Positions 8,156 to 16,693 of a stretch of 64,000 bases of DNA are shown here, one piece after another. Source of the DNA: Nitrospira sp. (GTDB taxonomy: Bacteria; Nitrospirota; Nitrospiria; Nitrospirales; Nitrospiraceae); contig BQWY01000001.1 of assembly GCA_036984305.1 (NCBI GenBank), positions 3,307,501-3,371,500 on the forward strand. Reading direction: 5' to 3'. Within the stretch, counting starts at the first letter, position 1; each line of letters starts with the position of its first letter. The position numbers and the translations under genes were made by a program. A model generated the notes under the pieces. That model saw only the letters and a program-made list of their open reading frames with translations. It had not been told where the DNA came from and searched no databases.

Positions 8156-11057
8156 CTCGCATCCTCACGGACCTCATGACAGATCGGCCGACACGGGCCC
8201 CGCCCCCAACACGCGTGTGCACCATTTCGTCAGCTACTCGAAACACGATTCCCAGTTCGTCAACAAGTTGAGGGAGGAACTAGAATCGGGGAGCCCTCCA
8301 TTCACCGTCTGGACCTACAGCGACAGAATGCGAGACGGTCAATGGACAGAGCAGTTGGAGCACGCCATCGATGGGTGCGAAAAATTTCTTTACGTGGTCA
8401 GCAAAGGAAGCGCCAAGAGCGAGATATGCAAGAAAGAACTTAACCGTGCATACAAGGACAACAAGTGCATCATCCCTCTGATTCGTGATTCAGGAGTCGA
8501 GACGCCACTTCTTGCAAACGACTACCAACATGTGGACTTCACTCGTGGCTTCGCGAGGGCGCTGACCCAACTCCGCCAATATCTGATGACTAAGGTCGCT
8601 TCAAAGCAACCAGCCGTAGCCTCATCGCTGAATGTGATCGGGAGCCCTCCCCTTGTCTCCCCGTATTATCTCGGGCAAGAGGATCACCGTCGGAGGATCG
8701 AAGAATTCCTTGCCAACACTACTCGTTCCCTCCTTTGGATCAGCGGACGAGCCGGCAGCGGCAAAACTGCTCTAGCTCGTCATGCTCTGGATGGATTTCT
8801 GAACAGAGACCATACAGTCGCTTCCCGCGAGGTGGCGATCGATACCATTGCGTATGTCCATGCCCCGGCCTACTCGCGCTCCAATTGGATCAAGCTGTTT
8901 GGGCAGCTTCGTGGTCGAACAAGGCAACGAAAAGTCCTGGGGTCGCAGCACCCATCTTCAAAGCTAGCAGAGCGAGTGTTTTCAGACGAGGTATTACAGC
9001 TCTTGACCGACCTTGGTGACCGTCGAATCATCCTTCTGATCGATCACCTGGACGACCTCATGGACATCGAAAGCCGCCGAATCAACAATCCCGATCTGCA
9101 CGACGCACTCGAACGTGTGCTGTCGGAAACCTCCCATCGCGTGAAAGTGATTGTAACATCACGCACTCCTCCTATCGCCGTTCCGACCACACAAGAAAGT
9201 CGATGGATGTTGCTCGACTTGCGTGAGGGATTACCGCCCTCCGAGGCCCAGCAGTTACTGGCCACACTCGATCTGGACGGGTCCGTTGGGCTACGTGATG
9301 CCGATCCGACCGTGCTTACGGAGTTGAGCCGTCGCACTCTGGGGAATCCTCGCGCACTTGAAGCACTGTATCGTCTGTTGCGAAGAGACTTCGCGATTTC
9401 ACCGGCAGACATCTTGCAGGATGATCAGCACTTTTTGCCCGCGAGCGTGCTTGATGTTCTCATTGGCGAAGCGTACGAGGCTCTCGATCAACCCGCCAAG
9501 ATCGTCATGCAGGTCCTCTCGGCGAGTGAACGTCCCCTCACGGCCGAGGCCGTTTCGTGGGTGTCTCAATCCTATATCCGCGACAAGCCGCCACTTGAGA
9601 TTCTCAACCGCCTGGTCAACATGCAGCTCGTACAACGGGTCACCTGCTGCTATCGGCTCCGTGATGCCGACCGCCACTACGTGGCCTCCCAACTCATTAC
9701 AGACTCGACGGTGATGGAGCGGTACCGCAATGATCGGCTTAATCGATTTGAGCTATTTCGGCAACATGCGGAATACCTGACAAATGGGTGCGGTTCCGAT
9801 CAAGGCTTGCAGGGCGCACAATCGCTGGAGACCCAACTCCAGCAATTTGAGTACTGGTATCAGGCATGCGAGTACGCGGAAGCAGCAAGGCTCTTACGAA
9901 ACGAAATAGAGCCTGCCCTCTCTTCGCAGGGTCGATATCGGGACCTGACGCGCTACTACGAGCATTTGGAGAATCGTCTTGATGATCCGGAACTCAGACG
10001 CAATCGATTTGACGCTCTCGCCCGTTTGTATCATCGACTCGGAGCTCTTGATAATGCGATCCGAAACTACCATGAGGGTCTCAATCTGGTTCGTAGAGAC
10101 GGTGATCGGAACGCCGAGTGTCTTTACTTAGCAAATCTGGCCATTTGCAAACAAGAAGCGGGCGATCTCGTTCACTCGAGCCTTTGCAACCTTCAGGCAC
10201 TTCGCCTGGCCAGACAACTGGGGGATGCTGCGCGAGAGGCTCACATTTGGAACATCGTGAGCGATACTCTCGCTTACCTGGGACAGATTGACAGGGCGAT
10301 CCAAGTGAGTGAATGGGCACTTGCGCTAGCGCGCAAGCACTTCTCGCGCATCTGGCGCCAGGTCGAGGTTGTAGCCAAACTCAATCTCGGCCAGCGATAT
10401 AGCGCATTGGGGCGGGCTCAGCAGGCGCAGGACGAATGCGAGCGAGCCGTTCGCATCGCACAAAGTATTGGATATCAACTCGGCGAGTCCGCAGCACGGC
10501 GCAACTTAGGAGCTGTTTGGCTAGATGAAGGGCATTTCCACCAAGCCGCCGTTGTTCTGAGAGAGGCCGTTCAACTTTCTGATGTGACCCAAAGCGTGCA
10601 ACTGCAGCAAACATCCCGAACAGAATTGGCCACGGCTCTGCTCTTGACCGGTAGTCCAATTGAGGCCGAAGCGACGATGAACGAGGCGGTCACGTACCAC
10701 ACCCCTCTGTTCGATCATGAGGCATACTTAGTTCTTGGAATTATCCGGCTGCAACAGGGCAAAGATCGTGAGGCGGCTGAATCATTCCATCAAGTCCTCA
10801 AGTTGACCGAACAATTGCTAAGATCATCCTCGCACCTTTATCGTGCATTGGACACAATGGGATTGACCTACTGCGGTTTGGCACTCGCGGAGCAAACTAG
10901 CGACTATGACCGAGAAGCCGTTCTAGCCTATGAGGCGGGCGCCCTGATTACCAGGGCGCCCGGCATCGTACGACGCCGTCTTGCTCTTTTTGATGCCCTG
11001 GCGCGGCTTGACTCCCGGGGCCAACTCGCGCCTATCCGATCTGTCATAGTTGCCTAA
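8148..11057 (+). CDS. TIR - NB-ARC-type STAND NTPase - TPR protein (NLR-like)
   Basis: A 969-residue protein built like an animal or plant NLR. Residues 23-147 are a TIR domain (HHFVSYSKHDSQF at the start; SAKSEICKKEL near 88-98, where Glu97 fits the NADase catalytic Glu). Residues about 170-410 are a STAND NTPase: Walker A GRAGSGKT (200-207), Walker B IILLIDHLDD (294-303), sensor VTSR (336-339) and GNPRALE (399-405), the GxP site of NB-ARC proteins. Residues about 415-560 should be winged-helix and linker. Residues about 620-960 are TPR-like helical repeats. TIR domains of such proteins cut NAD+ or make cyclic ADP-ribose signals in known phage-defence systems. ATG at 8148 overlaps the GTPase gene by 8 bp; its 3' end overlaps the convergent gene by 14 bp. 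Confidence 0.92.
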   Translation: MASSHPHGPHDRSADTGPAPNTRVHHFVSYSKHDSQFVNKLREELESGSPPFTVWTYSDRMRDGQWTEQLEHAIDGCEKFLYVVSKGSAKSEICKKELNRAYKDNKCIIPLIRDSGVETPLLANDYQHVDFTRGFARALTQLRQYLMTKVASKQPAVASSLNVIGSPPLVSPYYLGQEDHRRRIEEFLANTTRSLLWISGRAGSGKTALARHALDGFLNRDHTVASREVAIDTIAYVHAPAYSRSNWIKLFGQLRGRTRQRKVLGSQHPSSKLAERVFSDEVLQLLTDLGDRRIILLIDHLDDLMDIESRRINNPDLHDALERVLSETSHRVKVIVTSRTPPIAVPTTQESRWMLLDLREGLPPSEAQQLLATLDLDGSVGLRDADPTVLTELSRRTLGNPRALEALYRLLRRDFAISPADILQDDQHFLPASVLDVLIGEAYEALDQPAKIVMQVLSASERPLTAEAVSWVSQSYIRDKPPLEILNRLVNMQLVQRVTCCYRLRDADRHYVASQLITDSTVMERYRNDRLNRFELFRQHAEYLTNGCGSDQGLQGAQSLETQLQQFEYWYQACEYAEAARLLRNEIEPALSSQGRYRDLTRYYEHLENRLDDPELRRNRFDALARLYHRLGALDNAIRNYHEGLNLVRRDGDRNAECLYLANLAICKQEAGDLVHSSLCNLQALRLARQLGDAAREAHIWNIVSDTLAYLGQIDRAIQVSEWALALARKHFSRIWRQVEVVAKLNLGQRYSALGRAQQAQDECERAVRIAQSIGYQLGESAARRNLGAVWLDEGHFHQAAVVLREAVQLSDVTQSVQLQQTSRTELATALLLTGSPIEAEATMNEAVTYHTPLFDHEAYLVLGIIRLQQGKDREAAESFHQVLKLTEQLLRSSSHLYRALDTMGLTYCGLALAEQTSDYDREAVLAYEAGALITRAPGIVRRRLALFDALARLDSRGQLAPIRSVIVA

Positions 11058-12000
11058 CAAGCCAAATCGATCGACCAATGTGCTTTCCCTGGAACCTTGG
11101 CCGGGGAATGTCGAAGGTTTGATTTGCCCGCTCATCCTCCAACGGAAACACAATCGCAATATAGGGGGCGAGCTGAGCTAGCCTTTCCGAAGGCACACCC
11201 GCATGGAAGAATGCCGTTCGTTGTGAATTAAACTGTTGCCTTCGGAACTCCTCCAGGGAAGCCTGATCCCACTCACCAGCTCGAGGATTGCTCGCCCGAT
11301 CCACAAAATCAAGGACCCATTCGAAAACAACCCGTGTCGACTTGTCATGACCAGGAATCAGACTAATGGCTGACAGATCCTGGAACAGAGCAGGTTTTTG
11401 TCTCTTCTCGAGTAAAAAAGGTCCCAGGCTTGAGAGTAGATAGGGACCTCCCTGCAGAGGAACTCCACCACTGCGCAACCTTGTGAGGATTGCGCGCGAT
11501 CGCTCGTAGTCGTAGCCATCCAAAACTCGTTCGGCATTCGACCGAATCCATTGGCCCTCCGACAGTCCAGATGTCTTTGGCCCCTGAACCTCAAGGGGTT
11601 CACGAACGGGGATAAGCGCGGCGTTGAGTCTGGCCCGCGAGTAGCTTGTCTCGAGACGATTAAGATCAGGAAACTCCCGAAGCCAGGCCTCAACAGCAGC
11701 AAGGTACTTCGCCCTATCTTGGGGTGCCGGGGGCTTTTCAAATAGCAAATAGCTGTAGAGCCCAAAACCCTCTCCTTCGGACTGACCTGCCACCAGGAAA
11801 GCCTTACCGGTCACAAGGCTACTGTGCCCTCTGCCTGGTATGGGCTTCTGGGCCAAACCCGTGCCACACGAGACCGACATCATACCTAATGCCACGTACA
11901 CGATTAAGCAGGGCAAGCGTGCTAACAAACCAGTTGATCCTCTTGGCCCCACAATCAGCGATTCGCGCAACGCCATACGTCCAATCCCTATCTCGTTCAC
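11044..12000 (-). CDS. Hypothetical exported protein, convergent with the TIR gene
   Basis: A 318-residue protein of unknown function. A hydrophobic segment near residues 26-45 (LLARLPCLIVYVALGMMSVSCG) looks like a signal peptide, possibly a lipoprotein signal with Cys45, followed by a mainly soluble domain rich in Arg, Leu and Tyr. The frame opens with GTG at 12000; ATG at 11976 (eight codons in) is an equally good start, both with weak AGGGA-like sites. The 3' end overlaps the TIR gene by 14 bp on the opposite strand. It lies inside the 111-bp-repeat module and next to a lipoprotein protease, so it may belong to the same system, but nothing in its sequence proves it. Confidence 0.7.
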   Translation of the reverse strand: MNEIGIGRMALRESLIVGPRGSTGLLARLPCLIVYVALGMMSVSCGTGLAQKPIPGRGHSSLVTGKAFLVAGQSEGEGFGLYSYLLFEKPPAPQDRAKYLAAVEAWLREFPDLNRLETSYSRARLNAALIPVREPLEVQGPKTSGLSEGQWIRSNAERVLDGYDYERSRAILTRLRSGGVPLQGGPYLLSSLGPFLLEKRQKPALFQDLSAISLIPGHDKSTRVVFEWVLDFVDRASNPRAGEWDQASLEEFRRQQFNSQRTAFFHAGVPSERLAQLAPYIAIVFPLEDERANQTFDIPRPRFQGKHIGRSIWLVRQL

Positions 12001-12086
12001 ATTGGTAATCCCTGTTTCGCTTTGTAAAGGTCGACATCCCTTGGATAGAGCCCTTGTGGCTGTCAGATGTTCCGAGGAAAACTGAC

Positions 12087-13034
12087 CTATCCCCCAACAG
12101 CAATCTTCGGAAGCGTAGTCAAGGCATTCTTTCGGTCTGGCGCATCGAGCTTCTCATAGACTTCCAAGGCCGGCGGCAGGCACGTCTCTCGAATGTGCGT
12201 GAAACGCTCCTCGTTCATTGGGTGGCCGTTCAAAAAATCGTACTTATCACTTGCTCCAGGCTCCTCGTCCATCCGCCTCCAAAAACCCTCGCTCTTCTTA
12301 GGATCGTACCCAGCCTTTGCCGTCAACACCAGCCCCAAGCAATCCGCCTCCAACTCATTCTCTCGTTGCACGGGCTGTCTCACCCCAAAGACGTATCCAA
12401 GTCCAAGTGCCCCGGCCACAGGCCCAATTGCCTTAGGGTCCAGCTTATCGGGCGCTGTGCCGGAAGTAATGGCGGGCCCAGCGGTCCCTAGGGCCACAGC
12501 TGCGTCGCCGGAAAGCTGCTTGAGTTCATGGCGAGCCAACACGTGCCCGATCTCATGTCCTAGTATGGCTGCCAATGCGCCTTCATTTTCCGCAACCTCG
12601 AAGACACCTTCATAGATAGCAATCCCACCGCCGGGATAAGCATCTGCCATGCTTGTCTTGTAGTCACGAAGGACGGCTAGCCTCCAATCCATTTCCCGGG
12701 CCACCTCTGCATGGACCGGATCTGACAAAGCAGCATGCTTCATGTTCTCGAACACTCGAAGCATTTGTCCTGTAATTTTAGGATCCTCCTCTCGTTCTTT
12801 ACGACCTACTTCCCAGTTGTAGAGTCCATTACTGACGGCAGCCATCATAGAGGGGGTAACAGGAGGAGCAACGCTTTTTGACAGAGAACCGGCTGAGCCT
12901 TGCATTGAAACAGGATTGGACGCTCCTTGCGTCGAAGGATCTGTCACGCCTTTCAGGTCAAGGCCTTCACAAGCCGTCAATATGCATAGCATCGCGATGC
13001 CGGTTGATCGTCGCAACACTTGTGGACGAATCAT
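12087..13034 (-). CDS. M48-family zinc metalloprotease lipoprotein
   Basis: A 315-residue membrane-anchored protease of the Ste24/HtpX/BepA/LoiP-like M48 family, acting in the periplasm. The signal ends in lipobox LTAC (Cys22). The zinc site is HEIGH at residues 160-164 inside LGHEIGHVLARHE, and ENELEADCLG further on supplies the third ligand Glu. M48 lipoproteins usually degrade misfolded or damaged outer-membrane proteins. ATG at 13034 has AAGGAGG upstream with good spacing; ten extra upstream codons of the open frame were discarded. The gene lies 86 bp beyond the hypothetical exported protein on the same strand, so the two may form an operon. Twin palindromes at 13271-13307 are upstream. 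Confidence 0.9.
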   Translation of the reverse strand: MIRPQVLRRSTGIAMLCILTACEGLDLKGVTDPSTQGASNPVSMQGSAGSLSKSVAPPVTPSMMAAVSNGLYNWEVGRKEREEDPKITGQMLRVFENMKHAALSDPVHAEVAREMDWRLAVLRDYKTSMADAYPGGGIAIYEGVFEVAENEGALAAILGHEIGHVLARHELKQLSGDAAVALGTAGPAITSGTAPDKLDPKAIGPVAGALGLGYVFGVRQPVQRENELEADCLGLVLTAKAGYDPKKSEGFWRRMDEEPGASDKYDFLNGHPMNEERFTHIRETCLPPALEVYEKLDAPDRKNALTTLPKIAVGG

Positions 13035-13270
13035 GACACACCTCCTTGCGGTATTGGACTCCATACAACTAGTTCTTTTTATGGATATGAAATTACCGTA
13101 GGTTTAGTTTCCCCGCGGAGCACTACAGATGGGAGCAATACACATGCCGTACGCTTGTATGACGAGGGAACATGATTGACCATCCGCAAGGAAGGGTAGT
13201 CTCGCCGTGGTGAGGTGCACCCTACAAGAATATGAACGGATCCTGGATTCGCAGGAAACTGTAGCACTTT

Positions 13271-13307
13271 GTATCAGAATGGATACGTGTCGTATCGAAT
13301 CAGATAC
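13271..13307. promoter_or_regulatory. Twin GTATC-N6-GATAC palindromes, candidate operator
   Basis: Two 16-bp inverted repeats of form GTATC-N6-GATAC stand at 13271-13286 and 13292-13307. They start 21 bp apart, two helical turns, so two dimers could bind the same face. A further half-site (GATAC) occurs near 13323. The nearest gene reading away from them is the M48 protease, whose start is about 237 bp off; the PRC-barrel gene starts about 475 bp to the right. The binding protein is unknown. Confidence 0.5.
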
Positions 13308-13475
13308 GCCGAATCAAGAAAAGATACAGTGTCGAGAAGGCCCGAGGTCGTGTTGGAGGCGCGAATGCAAACGTTCGATCACTGCAAATTTGACCCTGTG
13401 AGGGCGGATGCCAAACAGCGACACATGCGGTGAGTTACTGATCGGCCATGGCTCTACGACGAAATTCACTTCGTA

Positions 13476-13593
13476 GCCGGTGGCCGGCAACGAGACGGAT
13501 GAGGGAAAAGCGTCCAACCGGCGAATCGAAATCGTCCTGTACCCGAAAGACTTGAAAGAGATTGTCGAGGACCTGCGCGCCGACGCCGGATGA
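13476..13593 (+). pseudogene. Right copy of the 111-bp repeat: remnant of the OmpA gene 3' end
   Basis: Bases 13476-13586 are identical to 4046-4156. In the original frame the fragment has a TAG codon immediately upstream (13474-13476) and runs on past the repeat through Ala and Gly to TGA at 13591-13593. No start, no ribosome site and no other OmpA sequence are present, so it is a non-functional stub. It marks the right edge of the TIR/GTPase module. Perfect identity over 111 bp suggests recent origin, gene conversion, or a maintained recombination site. Confidence 0.88.
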
Positions 13594-13782
13594 GCCGGGC
13601 GGGAAGTGTCCGAGTGCCGCTGTCCCGGCATCACCCCAAAGTGACAGACACGACGGAGGAATCGTTCGAGAACAGGGTGTTCCCCTGGTGCCCAACGTGT
13701 GAGGGAGACGATGAAATGAGATTGTAGGAGGGCATGCCCAAGCCTTCCCAATCAGGCAGGCACCACCCCAGGGAGGATACCC

Positions 13783-14940
13783 ATGAAGTTACCCCTTATT
13801 CTAACGGCCATCCTCGCATCGATGACGCTCCCTCCAGCCGAGGTGAGCCTGGCGGACAGCACAATTCGAGCAGGATACAGGGCCAGCAATGTAATTGGAG
13901 AGGAAGTCCGCAACAAACAAGGGAAAGACCTAGGTACGATAGAAGATCTGGCACTGGATCGCAATGGTTCGGTGGCCTATGCGGTACTCTCGTTTGGTGG
14001 TTTTTTGGGCATGGGTGACAAGTATTTTGCCGTTCCCTGGAACGCGCTGATGTGGACCGATGATCGGAAGCTGGTCATCGACGTCACGGAGGACCGGTTG
14101 CATACGATGCCTGGCTTTGACAAGGACGAGTGGCCGGACTTAACCGATCGAGAGTGGGCGCTCCGAGTGCATGAATTTTATGCCGTGCCGTACCCCAGCG
14201 TGTGGGACCCCATGCAGACCCGCGCAATCGATGCACTCAATCGGCACGCGCATTTCTCGGCCCGTCAAGGGTATTTAGTGGGAGGTGCAGGCCAGACCGG
14301 CAACAGCATGCGGTATGACGGATCCATGATTTGGGAAGGTCCCAGCTACGCAGTGGTTGACGTGAACCCACAAGACGATACAGGCATGGTCATGGGCATC
14401 GTTCGCTCGCATGGCCACACGTATACCGTCGTGATGGCCAGCTTCGAGGGCCATGCCGATTTTATGGACGGCGGGATTGCCACGAACCTCTTGCTCCACG
14501 GCACGACGGAACAGGGGGGCCCTATCATTCCTAAAGTAAACGCGTATGTGGCCGGCTGGGGCACTGCGACCGTCTTTAGGGACGACGACGTCTTATACAA
14601 GCAATTCCCCGCTCATTTCATGTTGACGGAGGGAGTACGGGACGAGTCCACGCACAAGATTCATTTCGTGGCGCCGGAACGGCTCAAGGTGCTCATGGAG
14701 GTGACCGAAAATGGCTCGCTAAGCAAGGAGGTTGCCGAACCGGTGAAGGACAACATCAAGCAATCACGTCGGTACGTGAACCCCCATACGATGCAACTTC
14801 ACATCGTGGCGCATTCAAAGGCCCGCAATGAGAAGAACCTTCCGCCGTTCGATCAGTTCATCCATTTCATGTTCGATGACGTCTCGCTGGAGCGGACACA
14901 GGGCTCGCAGCCGAACGCTCCGCAAGCAGCCAAACAATAG
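13783..14940 (+). CDS. Exported PRC-barrel domain protein
   Basis: A 385-residue protein with a signal peptide (cleavage likely near residue 24). Residues about 30-115 fit a PRC-barrel: ASNVIGEEVRNKQGKDLG, TIEDLALDRNG and AVLSFGGFLGMGDKYFAVPW. PRC-barrels occur in many stress and ribosome-related proteins and are often exported in environmental bacteria with unknown roles. The remainder (about 115-385) has no family I recognise and is rich in His, Gly and aromatic residues. ATG at 13783 follows GGGAGG. It is followed by a stem-loop that overlaps the end of the convergent ThiS/MoaD-like gene. The gene begins about 190 bp after the repeat remnant, so it may have been the original downstream neighbour of the OmpA gene. 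Confidence 0.82.
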   Translation: MKLPLILTAILASMTLPPAEVSLADSTIRAGYRASNVIGEEVRNKQGKDLGTIEDLALDRNGSVAYAVLSFGGFLGMGDKYFAVPWNALMWTDDRKLVIDVTEDRLHTMPGFDKDEWPDLTDREWALRVHEFYAVPYPSVWDPMQTRAIDALNRHAHFSARQGYLVGGAGQTGNSMRYDGSMIWEGPSYAVVDVNPQDDTGMVMGIVRSHGHTYTVVMASFEGHADFMDGGIATNLLLHGTTEQGGPIIPKVNAYVAGWGTATVFRDDDVLYKQFPAHFMLTEGVRDESTHKIHFVAPERLKVLMEVTENGSLSKEVAEPVKDNIKQSRRYVNPHTMQLHIVAHSKARNEKNLPPFDQFIHFMFDDVSLERTQGSQPNAPQAAKQ

Positions 14941-14970
14941 GGGTGACGCGCGAGGGCACGCTCCCTCGAG

Positions 14971-15005
14971 CCGGTGGCCGACAGGTCGAAGCCTGTCAGC
15001 CACCG
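14971..15005. terminator. Bidirectional stem-loop between convergent genes
   Basis: Arms 14971-14985 and 14991-15005 are 15-bp inverted repeats with one mismatch and a short loop. It follows the PRC-barrel gene and overlaps the 3' end of the ThiS/MoaD-like gene on the other strand, fitting a shared terminator. No T-run follows. Confidence 0.5.
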
Positions 15006-15292
15006 GCCATAGCCCCCACAATCAAATATGGCTCTGCGCCGGTTGCAACGGAGTCGGGCAAGGGAGTTTCCGGGTCTTCATGAGACAGATCCTCCTCGCA
15101 GGCGAAGAAACGGATGAATGGTCGCCGCTTGAGTGTGACGTGGTCGCGAATGGTCCCTCGCAACATCGGATATCGTGCTTCGAGTTCATCCAGCACCGTA
15201 CGCTGCGTGACCGGATCGGACACGTCCAGGGAGACCTCGCCTTCGACTCTCGCGAGCGTCCGTAAGTGCTGTGGCAATACAATGCGTACCAT
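14996..15292 (-). CDS. ThiS/MoaD-family ubiquitin-like sulfur carrier
   Basis: A 98-residue protein of the beta-grasp sulfur-carrier fold. It ends in GAMAGG, the di-glycine tail that becomes a thiocarboxylate or an isopeptide donor in ThiS, MoaD and related proteins. The rest ([21 protein letters not shown], later [15 protein letters not shown]) matches the helix-strand pattern of the family. No moaE, thiG or E1-like gene is near, so it is probably one of the stand-alone carriers rather than a molybdopterin or thiamine enzyme. Two ATGs (15293-15295 and 15290-15292) lie after GAGGT; the second gives better spacing. It is followed upstream by the BNR-repeat gene, about 170 bp away on the same strand, a pairing often seen. 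Confidence 0.85.
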   Translation of the reverse strand: MVRIVLPQHLRTLARVEGEVSLDVSDPVTQRTVLDELEARYPMLRGTIRDHVTLKRRPFIRFFACEEDLSHEDPETPLPDSVATGAEPYLIVGAMAGG

Positions 15293-15459
15293 CATACCTC
15301 GTTCAACGAATAACGAGTCACGCCATTTCTTCGAACGGCCGCTCAAAATGGTCGACCAGCAAGGCCACAAGGAGTGTCGCGAGCGAGGCGTACCCTCTAG
15401 GGTACGTCGCAGCGAAGAGACCGACTGAGAACGAAGTTGGCGGCCATTTTCAGCAGCCG

Positions 15460-16641
15460 TCACAGAGTCTGGGCTTCGACGGAGAGTACGGCCGGCAAAT
15501 CCCGCACGATCGCCGTCCACCTATCACCGCCGTCCGCCGAGCCGTAGACTTGCCCTCCGGTGGTACCGAAGTAAATGCCGCAGGGATCCAGCCCATCTAC
15601 CGCCATCGCATCGCGAAGCACATTGACGTAGCAATGTTGTTGCGGTAGGCCTGTGGTCAGGGCTCCCCATTCATGTCCACCCGTGCGGCTCCGGTAGACA
15701 CGTAGCTTGCCCTCTGGCGGAACATGCTCGGAGTCACTCGTGATCGGAACGACGTAGACGGTGTTCGGCTCGTGCGCATGCACCGCGATGGGAAAACCGA
15801 AATCGGTCGGCAAATTGCCGCCGATATCCTCCCACGAATCTCCAGCGTTGTCGGAGCGCATGACATCCCAATGTTTTTGCATGAACAACGTATTCGGCCG
15901 AGACGCGTGCATGGTGATGCGATGCACGCAGTGCCCCACTTCGGCGTCCGGGTCCGGCAATTCGTACTTTGAGACCAGCCCCTTGTTGATCGGCTTCCAC
16001 GACGCGCCACCGTCGTCGCTCCGGAAAGCCCCCGCCGCCGAGATGGCCACGAAAATCCGATTGGGATTAGCGGGGTCGAGCAGAATCGTGTGCAGGCACA
16101 TCCCCCCGGCCCCCGGCTGCCACAGCTTCCCCTTGGCAGCACGGAGCGCTGCCAGCTCCTTCCACGTGCGGCCCCCGTCGGTGGACTTGAACAGCGCGGC
16201 ATCTTCAGCCCCCGCATACACGACGTTCGGATCTGCCGAGGACGGTTCGAGATGCCAGATGCGCTTGAACTCCCAAGGCTTTTGACTGCCGTCGTACCAC
16301 TGGTGTGTGGTCAGCGGCCGGCCCGTGTCGGCCGATTGATCATAGACGAACATGTTGCTGGCCCCGTTCGGCATGCCATCCGCCCCCATGAGATCTTCCG
16401 GCTTGGTTCCCGGAGGATGCCAGGTTTTCCCGCCATCGTCGGACCGTTGGATGACTTGCCCGAACCAGCTGCTCGTCTGAGAGGCGTACATCCGATCAGG
16501 ATCAACCGGCGACGCCTTCAGATGATACAGTTCCCAGCCCCCAAAGAAGGGACCGTTTACGTCCCAACGTCTGCGTGTTCCGTCTGACGTCAGGATAAAC
16601 GCCCCCTTCCTCGTACCAACCAGCAAACGAATTGCGCTCAT
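15460..16641 (-). CDS. BNR/WD40-like beta-propeller glycosidase-like protein
   Basis: A 393-residue beta-propeller protein without a signal peptide. Several Asp-box motifs of the sialidase/BNR kind are visible: [44 protein letters not shown] and [11 protein letters not shown]. They mark blades of a six- or seven-bladed propeller. Proteins of this group are often annotated as exo-alpha-sialidase or photosystem II stability factor-like, but no catalytic activity can be claimed here. ATG at 16641 has AGGA nine bases upstream. The ThiS/MoaD-like gene follows 167 bp downstream on the same strand; the pair may be co-transcribed. Function is unknown. Confidence 0.85.
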   Translation of the reverse strand: MSAIRLLVGTRKGAFILTSDGTRRRWDVNGPFFGGWELYHLKASPVDPDRMYASQTSSWFGQVIQRSDDGGKTWHPPGTKPEDLMGADGMPNGASNMFVYDQSADTGRPLTTHQWYDGSQKPWEFKRIWHLEPSSADPNVVYAGAEDAALFKSTDGGRTWKELAALRAAKGKLWQPGAGGMCLHTILLDPANPNRIFVAISAAGAFRSDDGGASWKPINKGLVSKYELPDPDAEVGHCVHRITMHASRPNTLFMQKHWDVMRSDNAGDSWEDIGGNLPTDFGFPIAVHAHEPNTVYVVPITSDSEHVPPEGKLRVYRSRTGGHEWGALTTGLPQQHCYVNVLRDAMAVDGLDPCGIYFGTTGGQVYGSADGGDRWTAIVRDLPAVLSVEAQTL

Positions 16642-16693
16642 CTTGTCCTCCGTGTCGAATACTCCCGCTTCCTACCCACGCCGTTTGGCGTGG

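Noticed and set aside
4157-13475. Possible prophage or conjugative element
   Set aside because: No integrase, transposase, relaxase or phage structural gene can be seen between the 111-bp repeats, so only a cargo-like module is claimed.
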